From positions 1 to 32,676 of IMG/VR virus record IMGVR_UViG_3300030331_003871: a DNA stretch of 32,676 nt. One strand, given 5' to 3'. The position numbers were made by a program, and so were the translations under genes. The notes under the pieces are model-generated. The model made no database searches, was not told the origin of the DNA, and saw only the letters and a program-made list of their open reading frames with translations. This DNA is from a virus. Below, piece after piece: positions 1 through 7,025 of this stretch. How positions within the stretch are numbered: position 1 is the stretch's first letter; each line of letters begins with the position of its first letter.

Positions 1-1662
1 GCTGCATTAACAGGAACAATAGCCGCTAAAAAAATATCCGCTAATACAAAAGCGGGCTTTAGTATCGTTCGATATGATGGAACAGGTACGGCTGGGACTA
101 TAGACCATTTATTAGGATATGTGCCAAATTTAATACTTGTGAAAAGAACAGACAGCTCGGGCAACTGGATAGTGGGTTCGACAGAAATAGATTCAAACTC
201 ATGGGGAAAAATACTACAACTTGATTTGACGGACGCTGAACAAACTTATGATGGATTCAACAATACTCCACCAACAACTTCAGTGTTTAGTCTTGGGACT
301 AAACCTCCTGTTAATAATGGCAGTGGCGAATATATAGCTTATTGCTTTGCAAACATAAACAGTTATCAAAAAATAGGTAGTTACACAGGTAATGGTTCTG
401 CTAATGGACCTATTATTAACACGGGATTTGAGCCAGCTTTTGTATTAGTTAAAAATGTAGATGACAATGGTTCAAACTGGATTATAGTCGACAACAAAAG
501 GAATACAGCTAACCCAAGAAATTTAGGGCTTTTCCCACAGGGTGATTTTCCCGAAAGTAGTTTCACAAACGGAATAAATTTTTTTACAAATGGTTTTCAG
601 GTTGTTGATACTGATAACGATTTTAATGGAAACGGAGATACATTGCTTTATTGGGCTATTGCTGCAAATGTTGAATCAGCGCCTACATTAGCTAATAGTT
701 TTTCAACGGATGAATGGACGGGAACTTCAGCAATTCAAAATGTTTATTCTTCTATTGCTCCAAACTTTAGTTGGACAAAAAACAAAGGCTCTAACACCGC
801 TTATTATCTTTTTGATAGTGTTAGAACCTCAGGTTACGAAATTTATTCTAATTTAACTAACAGTCAATATTACGATCCAAACACATTAACTTCATTTAAC
901 CCTAATGGGTTTAGCTTAGGAACAGGCACAGGAGTTAATAATAGTGGTCAAAATTATATTGCTTGGAACTGGAAAGCAACAGAGCTGCCCGCTATAAACA
1001 CTGATGGAACCATAACAAGCCAAGTTAGTGCTAATCAAGCGGCTGGGTTTAGTATTTTAAAATATACAGGAGATGGTTCTACTTCTAAAACTGTGGGACA
1101 CGGACTTTCTTCTGCTCCTGAATTTGTAATAGTAAAAAGGATTGATTCATCTGCTGATTGGTATGTTTGGATTACAGCAGTAATGAGTATCACAGGAAGT
1201 ACATCTGATTATATTGTATTAAATAGTGATGCTCAAAAAGTTACTGCAGCAAGTGTTACAAATATATGGGGTGGAAATGTACCATCTGCAACAACAATAG
1301 GAGTAGGTGATAGTGGTGGTTCTAATGCAAACGGGGGCGAATATATATCGTATTGTTGGCATTCTGTAGCTGGATATAGTAAAATTGGCTCGTATTCTGG
1401 GTCAGGAGTCTCTGGCAAAGAAGTTACTTTAGATTTTAGCCCAAGTTTTGTTTTAATAAAAAGAACTAACGCATCTGCAGGTTGGGTAATTGTTGATGAC
1501 AAAAGGGGTACAGCTGAATTATATCCTAACCTTCCTAACCAAGAGGACACTACTGCCACTAACATTGTGTTAGGAACAAATAAATTTACTTTAAACACTA
1601 CCGGTTCTTGGTATAATGCTTCAGGCGGTACTTATTTTTATATGGCAATTAAAATTAATTAA
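1..1662 (+). CDS. Tail fibre/spike-like repeat protein, 5' end missing (DUF7483-like)
   Basis: The reading frame is already open at base 1 and ends at TAA 1660-1662, so at least 553 residues are present and the N-terminus lies outside the window. The GTG at 121 is only an internal codon; the 40 codons before it continue the same domain. Two copies of one module are visible. Copy 1 starts with GFSIVRYDG (about residue 19) and copy 2 with GFSILKYTG (about residue 349). Each is followed by a V.VKR.DSS..W segment, then GGEYIxYC / GSGEYIAYC, IGSY(T/S)G, and a FVL(V/I)K...W.IVD(N/D)KR segment. This pattern resembles the DUF7483-type repeats of marine phage tail or adhesion proteins. The role in host recognition is inferred from this resemblance. 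Family-level confidence is moderate. Confidence 0.6.
   Translation, partial: AALTGTIAAKKISANTKAGFSIVRYDGTGTAGTIDHLLGYVPNLILVKRTDSSGNWIVGSTEIDSNSWGKILQLDLTDAEQTYDGFNNTPPTTSVFSLGTKPPVNNGSGEYIAYCFANINSYQKIGSYTGNGSANGPIINTGFEPAFVLVKNVDDNGSNWIIVDNKRNTANPRNLGLFPQGDFPESSFTNGINFFTNGFQVVDTDNDFNGNGDTLLYWAIAANVESAPTLANSFSTDEWTGTSAIQNVYSSIAPNFSWTKNKGSNTAYYLFDSVRTSGYEIYSNLTNSQYYDPNTLTSFNPNGFSLGTGTGVNNSGQNYIAWNWKATELPAINTDGTITSQVSANQAAGFSILKYTGDGSTSKTVGHGLSSAPEFVIVKRIDSSADWYVWITAVMSITGSTSDYIVLNSDAQKVTAASVTNIWGGNVPSATTIGVGDSGGSNANGGEYISYCWHSVAGYSKIGSYSGSGVSGKEVTLDFSPSFVLIKRTNASAGWVIVDDKRGTAELYPNLPNQEDTTATNIVLGTNKFTLNTTGSWYNASGGTYFYMAIKIN
52..1662 (+). repeat. Two tandem copies of a 330-residue domain inside the fibre-like gene
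   Basis: The codons for A-G-F-S-I occur at 52 and again at 1042, a spacing of 990 bases (330 codons). Downstream landmarks recur at about the same offset: YIAYCFANINSYQKIGSY near 340-390 versus YISYCWHSVAGYSKIGSY near 1345-1395, and IIVDNKRN near 480 versus VIVDDKRG near 1490. The copies are diverged at the nucleotide level, so this is an old protein duplication rather than a recent DNA repeat. Confidence 0.7.
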
Positions 1663-1665
1663 ACT

Positions 1666-1965
1666 ATGAATACAACTATATTAATATTAATAGGGTTAGT
1701 AGTTTTACTAATCATAATAAACATAGCCGCAATATGGCTTACAAAAAAAGGTCTTACTAAAGACGAAAACAATAATATGATTCCTGATATACTTGAAGAA
1801 AAGTTTGCTGTTTTAAAAATGGACGTATCTAAAAGAGTAGATCGTGTAGGTCAAGAACTTAAAGACGTTACCAAAGCTATAAAAGAAGTTGGCAACCAAA
1901 TAGGAGATGTGCCAAGTGCTTTCAAAGGCAAAAGCAGGTCAGGAAAAAAACCGAAGAAAAAATGA
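1666..1965 (+). CDS. Small membrane-anchored coiled-coil protein, lysis-region
   Basis: This 99-residue protein has one strongly hydrophobic segment at about residues 4-25. After it comes a charged, helix-forming stretch (about 42-82) with heptad-like spacing and a very basic tail ending KKPKKK. The start is an ATG three bases after the upstream stop. It sits just before a second small membrane protein, an M15 endolysin and a holin, which suggests a lysis or envelope role such as an accessory holin or inner-membrane partner. I do not recognise a named family. The topology (short outside, long cytoplasmic or reverse) cannot be decided here. Confidence 0.65.
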   Translation: MNTTILILIGLVVLLIIINIAAIWLTKKGLTKDENNNMIPDILEEKFAVLKMDVSKRVDRVGQELKDVTKAIKEVGNQIGDVPSAFKGKSRSGKKPKKK

Positions 1966-2019
1966 ATTATTACACTACAACGACTGCAGGAAATATTAAA
2001 TTTAAATATGTGATTATAA

Positions 2020-2178
2020 ATGATAAATGTAAATGATTTAAAAATATATAGCATTAACTTTCTTGCACTTATGACATCTTTAACAGATTTAGATGTCATC
2101 TTAAAGATTATATTATCACTTGTAGCTATAGGCTACACTATACATAAATGGTATATTATGCATGGAAAAAATAAGTGA
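2020..2178 (+). CDS. 52-residue single-span membrane protein, overlapping endolysin gene
   Basis: This short ORF starts at ATG 2020 and stops at TGA 2176-2178, giving 52 residues. It has a clear membrane span at about residues 26-47 (VILKIILSLVAIGYTIHKWY). It fills what would otherwise be an empty gap of nearly 200 bases between two genes. It overlaps the M15 peptidase gene by 17 bases in another frame, as expected for coupled translation. Short proteins with an IGYT-x-x-KWY segment next to endolysins look familiar from marine phages, from memory rather than a search. A lysis accessory role is inferred. An internal ATG at 2071 would give a shorter form. Confidence 0.6.
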   Translation: MINVNDLKIYSINFLALMTSLTDLDVILKIILSLVAIGYTIHKWYIMHGKNK

Positions 2179-2623
2179 TCATGTTTCTTATAAAGAAGCG
2201 ACTAAATCCAACACTGCTTCTAGATTAGGTATAGACAATACACCTAACTCTTATCATTTATCTAATATGGGAATCCTTGCTGATGAACTCTTTGAACCAC
2301 TCAGAAAATGGGTTGGCGGTCCGATAAAGATAAATTCATTTTATAGATCACCTGATTTGAATCAAGCAATAGGTGGTAGTTCCAGTTCTCAACATTGTCA
2401 AGGAAGAGCTGTTGATATTGATGATACTTTTGGACATAAAACAAACGCAGAGATGTTTGATTACATAAAGAACAATTTAGATTTTGATCAAATTATATGG
2501 GAGTTTGGTGATGATAATAATCCCGACTGGGTACATATGAGCTATGTCTCTGAAAATGAAAACAGATCACGTGCATTGAGAGCAAGTAGAGAAAATGGAA
2601 AAACTAAATATACCGTAATATGA
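2162..2623 (+). CDS. Peptidase M15-type endolysin (D-Ala-D-Ala carboxypeptidase-like)
   Basis: This 153-residue protein has the zinc peptidase M15 layout: an FYRSP segment (R62), then SSQHCQGRAVDID with ligands H78 and D85, and finally DWVHMS with H125. Members of this family cleave peptide cross-links in peptidoglycan, and phages use them as endolysins. The length fits a catalytic-domain-only enzyme with no separate wall-binding domain and no signal peptide, so export would depend on a holin. The downstream holin gene starts inside its stop codon (ATGA overlap at 2620). Fold and role are well supported; the exact bond cleaved is not shown. Confidence 0.88.
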   Translation: MEKISDHVSYKEATKSNTASRLGIDNTPNSYHLSNMGILADELFEPLRKWVGGPIKINSFYRSPDLNQAIGGSSSSQHCQGRAVDIDDTFGHKTNAEMFDYIKNNLDFDQIIWEFGDDNNPDWVHMSYVSENENRSRALRASRENGKTKYTVI

Positions 2624-3120
2624 GTAAACCTAAAAAAAAGTTTGGACAAACAACAGTTGGTAGGTTATTAAAAGCCTCTGTTGGTCTTATAAATCCTACG
2701 CTTGGTAGATTGATTCAAGGCGACATGTCGGTAGAACAAGTGGTGTCATCTATAAAAAATTCTGACGCACCTGCTGAGGATAAAATTAGAGCACAAGAGA
2801 TGGTATTGGAAGCATATGAGGCAGAGGTAGCAGATAGAGCAAGTGCGAGACAAAGAGAGATGGCAGCTTTAGCGGCAGGCTCTAATGATATATTATTTAA
2901 AACTGTAGGCTGGGGGATAACACTATGTTTTATAGGTGTAGTCGCTGGAGCAATAGGGCTGTGGGAAATACCTAAAGAATCCCAAAGGCTTTTTGATATG
3001 GGATTCGGGGCGGTTGTGGCTGCTTTTACACAAGTCATTGGATATTATTTTGGATCTTCAGCCGGTAGTAAACAAAAAACTAATTTAATAAATAAAAATG
3101 GCGAGGGGACTGAATTATAG
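2620..3120 (+). CDS. Putative holin, GTA/3TM-holin-like
   Basis: This 166-residue protein has an amphipathic N-terminal half, including a charged helix (about 52-82 with ADRASARQREM). Two hydrophobic spans follow, at about 96-115 and 126-145, and the segment YYFGSSAGSKQK closes the second span. The order of charged helix, two spans and GSSAGSK tail is typical of the 3TM-type phage and gene-transfer-agent holins. It starts at an ATG overlapping the endolysin stop, so the two are probably co-translated. Pore formation for endolysin release is inferred from family and position. Confidence 0.78.
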   Translation: MSKPKKKFGQTTVGRLLKASVGLINPTLGRLIQGDMSVEQVVSSIKNSDAPAEDKIRAQEMVLEAYEAEVADRASARQREMAALAAGSNDILFKTVGWGITLCFIGVVAGAIGLWEIPKESQRLFDMGFGAVVAAFTQVIGYYFGSSAGSKQKTNLINKNGEGTEL

Positions 3121-3235
3121 CACTTCTATAAAAAAAACAAAAGTTAAGCGTCCAGGTGTACATGCCAAAACTAAAACTTCATCTTTAAAATCTTCTAAAA
3201 ACTACCAGAAGCTTTACAGGGGGCAAGGGCGTTAA
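3098..3235 (+). CDS. 45-residue highly basic conserved-type phage peptide
   Basis: ATG 3098 to TAA 3233-3235 encodes 45 residues that are about one-third Lys/Arg, with the signature KRPGVHAKTKTSS and the ending YRGQGR. It overlaps the holin gene by 23 bases in another frame and fills the space up to the next promoter-like element. I recall very similar K-R-P-G-V-H-A-K-T-K peptides between lysis and packaging genes of marine phages, but cannot verify this by search. Its charge would suit nucleic-acid or ribosome binding; no function is known to me. Confidence 0.65.
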   Translation: MARGLNYSTSIKKTKVKRPGVHAKTKTSSLKSSKNYQKLYRGQGR

Positions 3236-3243
3236 ATAATTTG

Positions 3244-3271
3244 TATCTTTATATAAATTTAATTTAATCAA
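3244..3271 (+). promoter_or_regulatory. Promoter-like element plus A/T leader before the 74-residue gene
   Basis: TATCTTTA (3244-3251) matches the Bacteroidota -7 consensus TAnnTTTG at all but the last base. It is followed by a 20-base leader beginning TATAAATTTAAT and ending ATCAA directly before ATG 3272. The leader is nearly identical, at the same spacing, to the one before 9506. No convincing -33 TTG was located. Confidence 0.4.
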
Positions 3272-3496
3272 ATGGATATTAGAAAAATATCTGTAGGATC
3301 TGATTATAAATCAGGTGCTATGCATTATATAGTGGGACAATCTATATTAAATGGCGACTACAAAATACATCTCATACAATTTGATAATTATGCAAACTCT
3401 ATAAAAATATGGATACAAAAAGGTGATGAGGTGGTTTTATGGAAAGAGTTTAATGCCAACATGCCTTTTTCTTTAGAATATAACATTAATTTTTGA
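3272..3496 (+). CDS. Conserved-type hypothetical phage protein, 74 residues
   Basis: A 74-residue soluble protein with alternating hydrophobic residues suggesting a small beta-sheet: RKISVGSDYKSGAMHYIVGQ, IHLIQFD, IKIWIQ, VVLWKEFN, and the C-terminus SLEYNINF. The RKISVGSDYK...MHY...EYNI.F pattern is familiar from uncultured marine phages, without an assigned role. It is the first gene after a promoter-like element and overlaps the next start by one base (TGATG). It is therefore probably co-expressed with the GroES-like protein and the oxygenase. No catalytic motif is visible. Confidence 0.7.
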   Translation: MDIRKISVGSDYKSGAMHYIVGQSILNGDYKIHLIQFDNYANSIKIWIQKGDEVVLWKEFNANMPFSLEYNINF

Positions 3497-4059
3497 TGAG
3501 ATCGCCATATAATTTTATAGTTAAACCTCTTAATAATAAAAGATATAATAACACAAAAAAAATAGGTGGCATAGATTTTGTTACTAGCACAAGCCAAGAA
3601 AATCATATAGCCTCAAATCGAGAGGCTATAGTTATAAGTTTGCCAATAATATACAATGGTCCAATAGAAATTGGAGATACTCTTTTGGTTCATCATAATG
3701 TTTTTAAATTTTATTATGATATGAAGGGTCGGCAAAAAAGTTGTAAAAGTTTTTTTAGAGACAATTTATTTTTTGTAGATAGCGAACAGTTTTATATGTA
3801 TAAACATAACAATAAATGGTATAGCCATGATCGTTATTGCTTTGTAAAACCGGTAAAAACAAAAAAATCTATTATATATAAAAACACTTCTGAAGAACCT
3901 TTAGTGGCAGAGATGATATATCCAAATACTTATTTAAAAAAACAAGGCATAAGAAAACATACTTTAGTTAGTTTTAAACCTGACACAGAGTATCCCTTTA
4001 TGGTAGACGGAGAAAAGCTTTATAGAATGTATGACCATCAAATTACTATGGCGATATGA
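3496..4059 (+). CDS. Putative double GroES-like (Cpn10) protein
   Basis: I place the start at ATG 3496, which overlaps the previous TGA, rather than at the TTG three bases earlier, giving 187 residues. The N-terminal half reads like a GroES barrel: F.VKPL (about 7-12), a GGIDF segment where GroES has its mobile loop, IEIGDTLLVHH (57-67), and a closing LFFVDSEQFYMY (91-102). The second half repeats the plan: CFVKPV (115-120), LVAEMIYP (136-143), HTLVSF (155-160), then YPFMVDGEKLYRMYDHQI (166-183). This suggests two tandem Cpn10-like domains, as in chloroplast Cpn20. A co-chaperonin role in capsid protein folding is inference; the fold call rests on motif reading only. Confidence 0.5.
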   Translation: MRSPYNFIVKPLNNKRYNNTKKIGGIDFVTSTSQENHIASNREAIVISLPIIYNGPIEIGDTLLVHHNVFKFYYDMKGRQKSCKSFFRDNLFFVDSEQFYMYKHNNKWYSHDRYCFVKPVKTKKSIIYKNTSEEPLVAEMIYPNTYLKKQGIRKHTLVSFKPDTEYPFMVDGEKLYRMYDHQITMAI

Positions 4060-4523
4060 CAAATATTATTATAAATAATATAATAGATGATCCTGATCAA
4101 TATGTAAACAATATACTTGAGGGAGAGTTTATAGATGTTCAGGACGGCGATAATGTTTTTAAAGGAATTCAAGTTCGATCTAATGACGAGCTACAACAAA
4201 AGGTGGAAAAAGCTTTTCCTCAATATTTTGTCACTTACAATTTTGTGAGACAGTCTCCAGTTAATCAAAAGGAACCAAATTTTATACATACGGATGAAAT
4301 GATGGGGGACATGACAATACTTTTATATTTAAATAAAAAATATCCAAAACAAGCTGGAACCACACTTTATCAAGATGACAAACCTATGTGTGTTTTCCAT
4401 GCTGCGTATAATAGAATGGTAATATTCGATTCTAAAATCCCACACTCTAGAAACTTATATAAAAATTTTGGTACCAAAAAAGATTCACGTCTAGTTCAAG
4501 TAATGTTTATAAAATTAAAATAA
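4056..4523 (+). CDS. 2OG-Fe(II) oxygenase, DUF6445/prolyl-hydroxylase-like
   Basis: This 155-residue protein carries the non-haem iron facial triad of 2-oxoglutarate dioxygenases: HTD (H78, D80), then PHS (H130), and a 2OG-binding type arginine in SRLVQVMF (R145). The strands around them (MTILLYLN and MVIFDSKIPHSR) fit the double-stranded beta-helix core. The length is close to a minimal catalytic domain. The gene starts within the stop of the GroES-like gene and its stop overlaps the next start, so it belongs to the same transcript as the terminase. Substrate is unknown; a virion or host protein, or nucleic acid, is possible. Confidence 0.75.
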   Translation: MTNIIINNIIDDPDQYVNNILEGEFIDVQDGDNVFKGIQVRSNDELQQKVEKAFPQYFVTYNFVRQSPVNQKEPNFIHTDEMMGDMTILLYLNKKYPKQAGTTLYQDDKPMCVFHAAYNRMVIFDSKIPHSRNLYKNFGTKKDSRLVQVMFIKLK

Positions 4524-4801
4524 TGAAATCTGAAATATTAAAACTTAAAATTGTGGAAGCCGGCAGAAAAGCTGTTGAGCAATTAATTAAAGTTGCCAAA
4601 GAAGATATTATAAAACCAGATCCAGAAGATGAACTTGCAGCTGATAGATTAAAAAATGCTGCAGCCACCAAAAAACTAGCTATATTTGATGCATTTGATA
4701 TATTAAATAAGATTGATCAAGAAGAACAAGAGCTAAAAGAAGAAGATAAAAATATTAATATAAATACAAAACAAGGCTTTGCAGAAAGAAGATCAAAATA
4801 G
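4523..4801 (+). CDS. Putative terminase small subunit
   Basis: This 92-residue, mostly helical protein starts at an ATG overlapping the oxygenase stop and overlaps the large terminase gene by 23 bases. The core KIVEAGRKAVEQLIKVAKEDI followed by AADRLKNAAATKKLAIFDAFDIL is a helix-rich segment of the kind found immediately before terL in marine phages. Small terminase subunits recognise the packaging site and form a ring feeding the motor. I base the role mainly on position, size and this core; no helix-turn-helix is clear enough to claim. Confidence 0.55.
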   Translation: MKSEILKLKIVEAGRKAVEQLIKVAKEDIIKPDPEDELAADRLKNAAATKKLAIFDAFDILNKIDQEEQELKEEDKNININTKQGFAERRSK

Positions 4802-7025
4802 TTTATATCAAGTTTTAAGTAATTACATACCAAAAGGCGTAATAACTACCAAAAATTCTGGACGGACATGGGTATATGGATATAATAAAAAATATGATGT
4901 AGTTATTATTTCAAAAGACGGAACGCTAGGCGAAATAATAAATATAAATGGTCTAGTTATAGGTTTACCCAAACAACCAGACAAAATATACAGTAGATCC
5001 AAAACAAAATCGCAGCAATATTGGGAACGAGCTCCTCTACATAAAAGTTTGTCTAAAATTCAATCTATATTTCAATGGAACGAAATGAACTCAGTGTTTA
5101 AAAACAAATGGATTGACTACATAGAAAAAGAGTTTGATAGAAGAGAAGAAGGGTATTGGTTTAATAATAACGGTATACCTACATACATTACAGGATCTCA
5201 CTATATGTATTTACAATGGACTAGTATTGATGTAGGCTATCCAGACTTTAGAGAAGCTAACCGTATATTTTTTATGTTTTGGGAAGCATGCAAAGCCGAT
5301 AATAGATGCTTTGGGTTGGATTATTTAAAGATAAGACGATCAGGGTTTTCTTATATGGGCTCCTCTGAGTGCATCAACACTGGAACATTAGCCAAGGACT
5401 CTAGAGTTGGTATACTATCTAAAACCGGAGCTGATGCAAAAAAGATGTTTACTGATAAAGTAGTACCTATATCTAGTAGGCTTCCGTTTTTTTTCAAGCC
5501 GATACAGGATGGTATGGACAAACCTAAAACAGAGCTAGCATTTCGTATACCGGCAAGTAAAATAACCAAAAAAAATATGTACGACATTGTAGATGAAGAG
5601 TTGTATGGATTAGACACAACAATAGATTGGAAGAATACTGATGAAAACTCTTACGATGGTGAAAAGCTATTACTTCTAGTACATGATGAAAGTGGTAAAT
5701 GGATTAAACCAAATAACATATTAAACAATTGGCGTGTAACTAAAACTTGTTTGAGGCTTGGAAGCAAGATAATTGGAAAATGTATGATGGGATCTACATC
5801 AAATGCTTTGAGTAAGGGGGGAGAAAACTTCAAGAAACTATACGAAGATTCTAACTTATCTACAAGAAATGCAAACGGTCAGACAAAAAGCGGAATGTAT
5901 AGTCTATTTATTCCTATGGAATGGAATATGGAAGGATTTATAGATCGTTACGGGATGCCTGTTTTATATACACCAATAGAACCAGTTCTGGGTGTGGATA
6001 ATGAATATATATACAATGGAGCTATAGACTATTGGGAGGCTGAGGTGGATTCGTTAAAAAAAGATCCAGATGCTTTAAATGAGTTTTATAGACAGTTTCC
6101 TCGAACTGAAAGCCATGCGTTTAGAGATGAAAGCAAGGGTAGTCTATTTAACTTGACAAAGATATATCAACAAATAGATTATAATGATTCGTTAATAATG
6201 AACCAGCACGTAACAACAGGTAAGTTTTATTGGAAGGATGGTGTAAAAGATACCGAGGTTATATGGACACCAGACCCACAGGGAAGATTTAGGGTATCAT
6301 GGACTCCAAACAAACAGTTAGCTAATAAAACACAAAATAGAAACGGTGTATATTATCCTGTTAATGAGCACATTGGAGCTTTTGGTTGTGATAGTTACGA
6401 TATATCTGGAACAGTAGGCGGAAGAGGATCAAACGGGGCATTACATGGTTTAACAAAATACAATATGGATCACGCTCCAAGCAATGAATTTTTTTTAGAA
6501 TACGTAGCTCGCCCACAAACAGCGGAGATATTTTTTGAGGAGGTGTTAATGGCATGTGTGTTTTATAGTATGCCTATTTTAATAGAGAATAATAAACCAC
6601 GTTTACTGTATCATTTTAAAAATAGAGGTTATAGAGGATTCTGTATGAATAGACCTGATAGGCATTATAATAAATTATCTAAGACTGAAAAAGAAATAGG
6701 CGGTATACCTAATACTTCAGAAGATGTCAAGCAGTCTCATGCATCTGCGATAGAGTCATATATAGAAAAATATATAGGAGTAGATTTAGAAGGTACATAT
6801 AGAGAACAAACATCGATGGGATCTATGTTATTTACTAGAACTCTGGAGGAATGGGCAAGGTTTGATATAAGTAACCGTACTCAATTTGACGCCACCATCA
6901 GCTCAGGGCTAGCAATTATGGCAAATCAAAAATCACTATATTTACCTATTCAAAAACAATCAAAAATAAGTCTTAACTTTGCAAGATATAGTAACACAGG
7001 AAATTTCAGTGAATTAGTTAAATGA
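4779..7025 (+). CDS. terL: Terminase large subunit
   Basis: A 748-residue packaging motor ATPase/nuclease. The frame is open only from 4764 and the first usable start is TTG 4779, inside the small-subunit gene; no ATG occurs for about 100 codons. Visible motifs are a phosphate-binding-type segment RRSGFSYMGSSE (about 186-197; a canonical GxxxxGKS loop is absent), a Walker-B-like LLLLVHDE (297-304) and GSTSNALSKGG (338-348) in the coupling-motif position. The C-terminal RNase-H-like nuclease is suggested by GCDSYD (536-541), an acidic LIEN near 603 and a late RTQFDATISSGLA (about 700-712). It cuts concatemers and pumps DNA through the portal encoded next, whose start overlaps its stop. Confidence 0.88.
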   Translation: MQKEDQNSLYQVLSNYIPKGVITTKNSGRTWVYGYNKKYDVVIISKDGTLGEIININGLVIGLPKQPDKIYSRSKTKSQQYWERAPLHKSLSKIQSIFQWNEMNSVFKNKWIDYIEKEFDRREEGYWFNNNGIPTYITGSHYMYLQWTSIDVGYPDFREANRIFFMFWEACKADNRCFGLDYLKIRRSGFSYMGSSECINTGTLAKDSRVGILSKTGADAKKMFTDKVVPISSRLPFFFKPIQDGMDKPKTELAFRIPASKITKKNMYDIVDEELYGLDTTIDWKNTDENSYDGEKLLLLVHDESGKWIKPNNILNNWRVTKTCLRLGSKIIGKCMMGSTSNALSKGGENFKKLYEDSNLSTRNANGQTKSGMYSLFIPMEWNMEGFIDRYGMPVLYTPIEPVLGVDNEYIYNGAIDYWEAEVDSLKKDPDALNEFYRQFPRTESHAFRDESKGSLFNLTKIYQQIDYNDSLIMNQHVTTGKFYWKDGVKDTEVIWTPDPQGRFRVSWTPNKQLANKTQNRNGVYYPVNEHIGAFGCDSYDISGTVGGRGSNGALHGLTKYNMDHAPSNEFFLEYVARPQTAEIFFEEVLMACVFYSMPILIENNKPRLLYHFKNRGYRGFCMNRPDRHYNKLSKTEKEIGGIPNTSEDVKQSHASAIESYIEKYIGVDLEGTYREQTSMGSMLFTRTLEEWARFDISNRTQFDATISSGLAIMANQKSLYLPIQKQSKISLNFARYSNTGNFSELVK

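Noticed and set aside
121-123. GTG as the start of the fibre-like protein
   Set aside because: The frame is open back to base 1, and the preceding codons encode GFSIVRYDG, the beginning of the same repeat module.
1233-1598. Antisense reading frame of 121 codons inside the fibre-like gene, and similar - strand frames elsewhere (for example 2715-3038, 14904-15230, 22032-22319, 27063-27380)
   Set aside because: They lie entirely opposite well-supported + strand genes, have low-complexity or shadow-like composition, and none has a start context or motif of its own.
1962-2036. 24-codon frame MNYYTTTTAGN... after the 99-residue gene
   Set aside because: Very short, no motif, and it overlaps the better-supported 52-residue membrane protein start.
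3493-3495. TTG start for the double GroES-like protein
   Set aside because: An ATG follows immediately at 3496 and overlaps the previous stop in the normal way for this genome.
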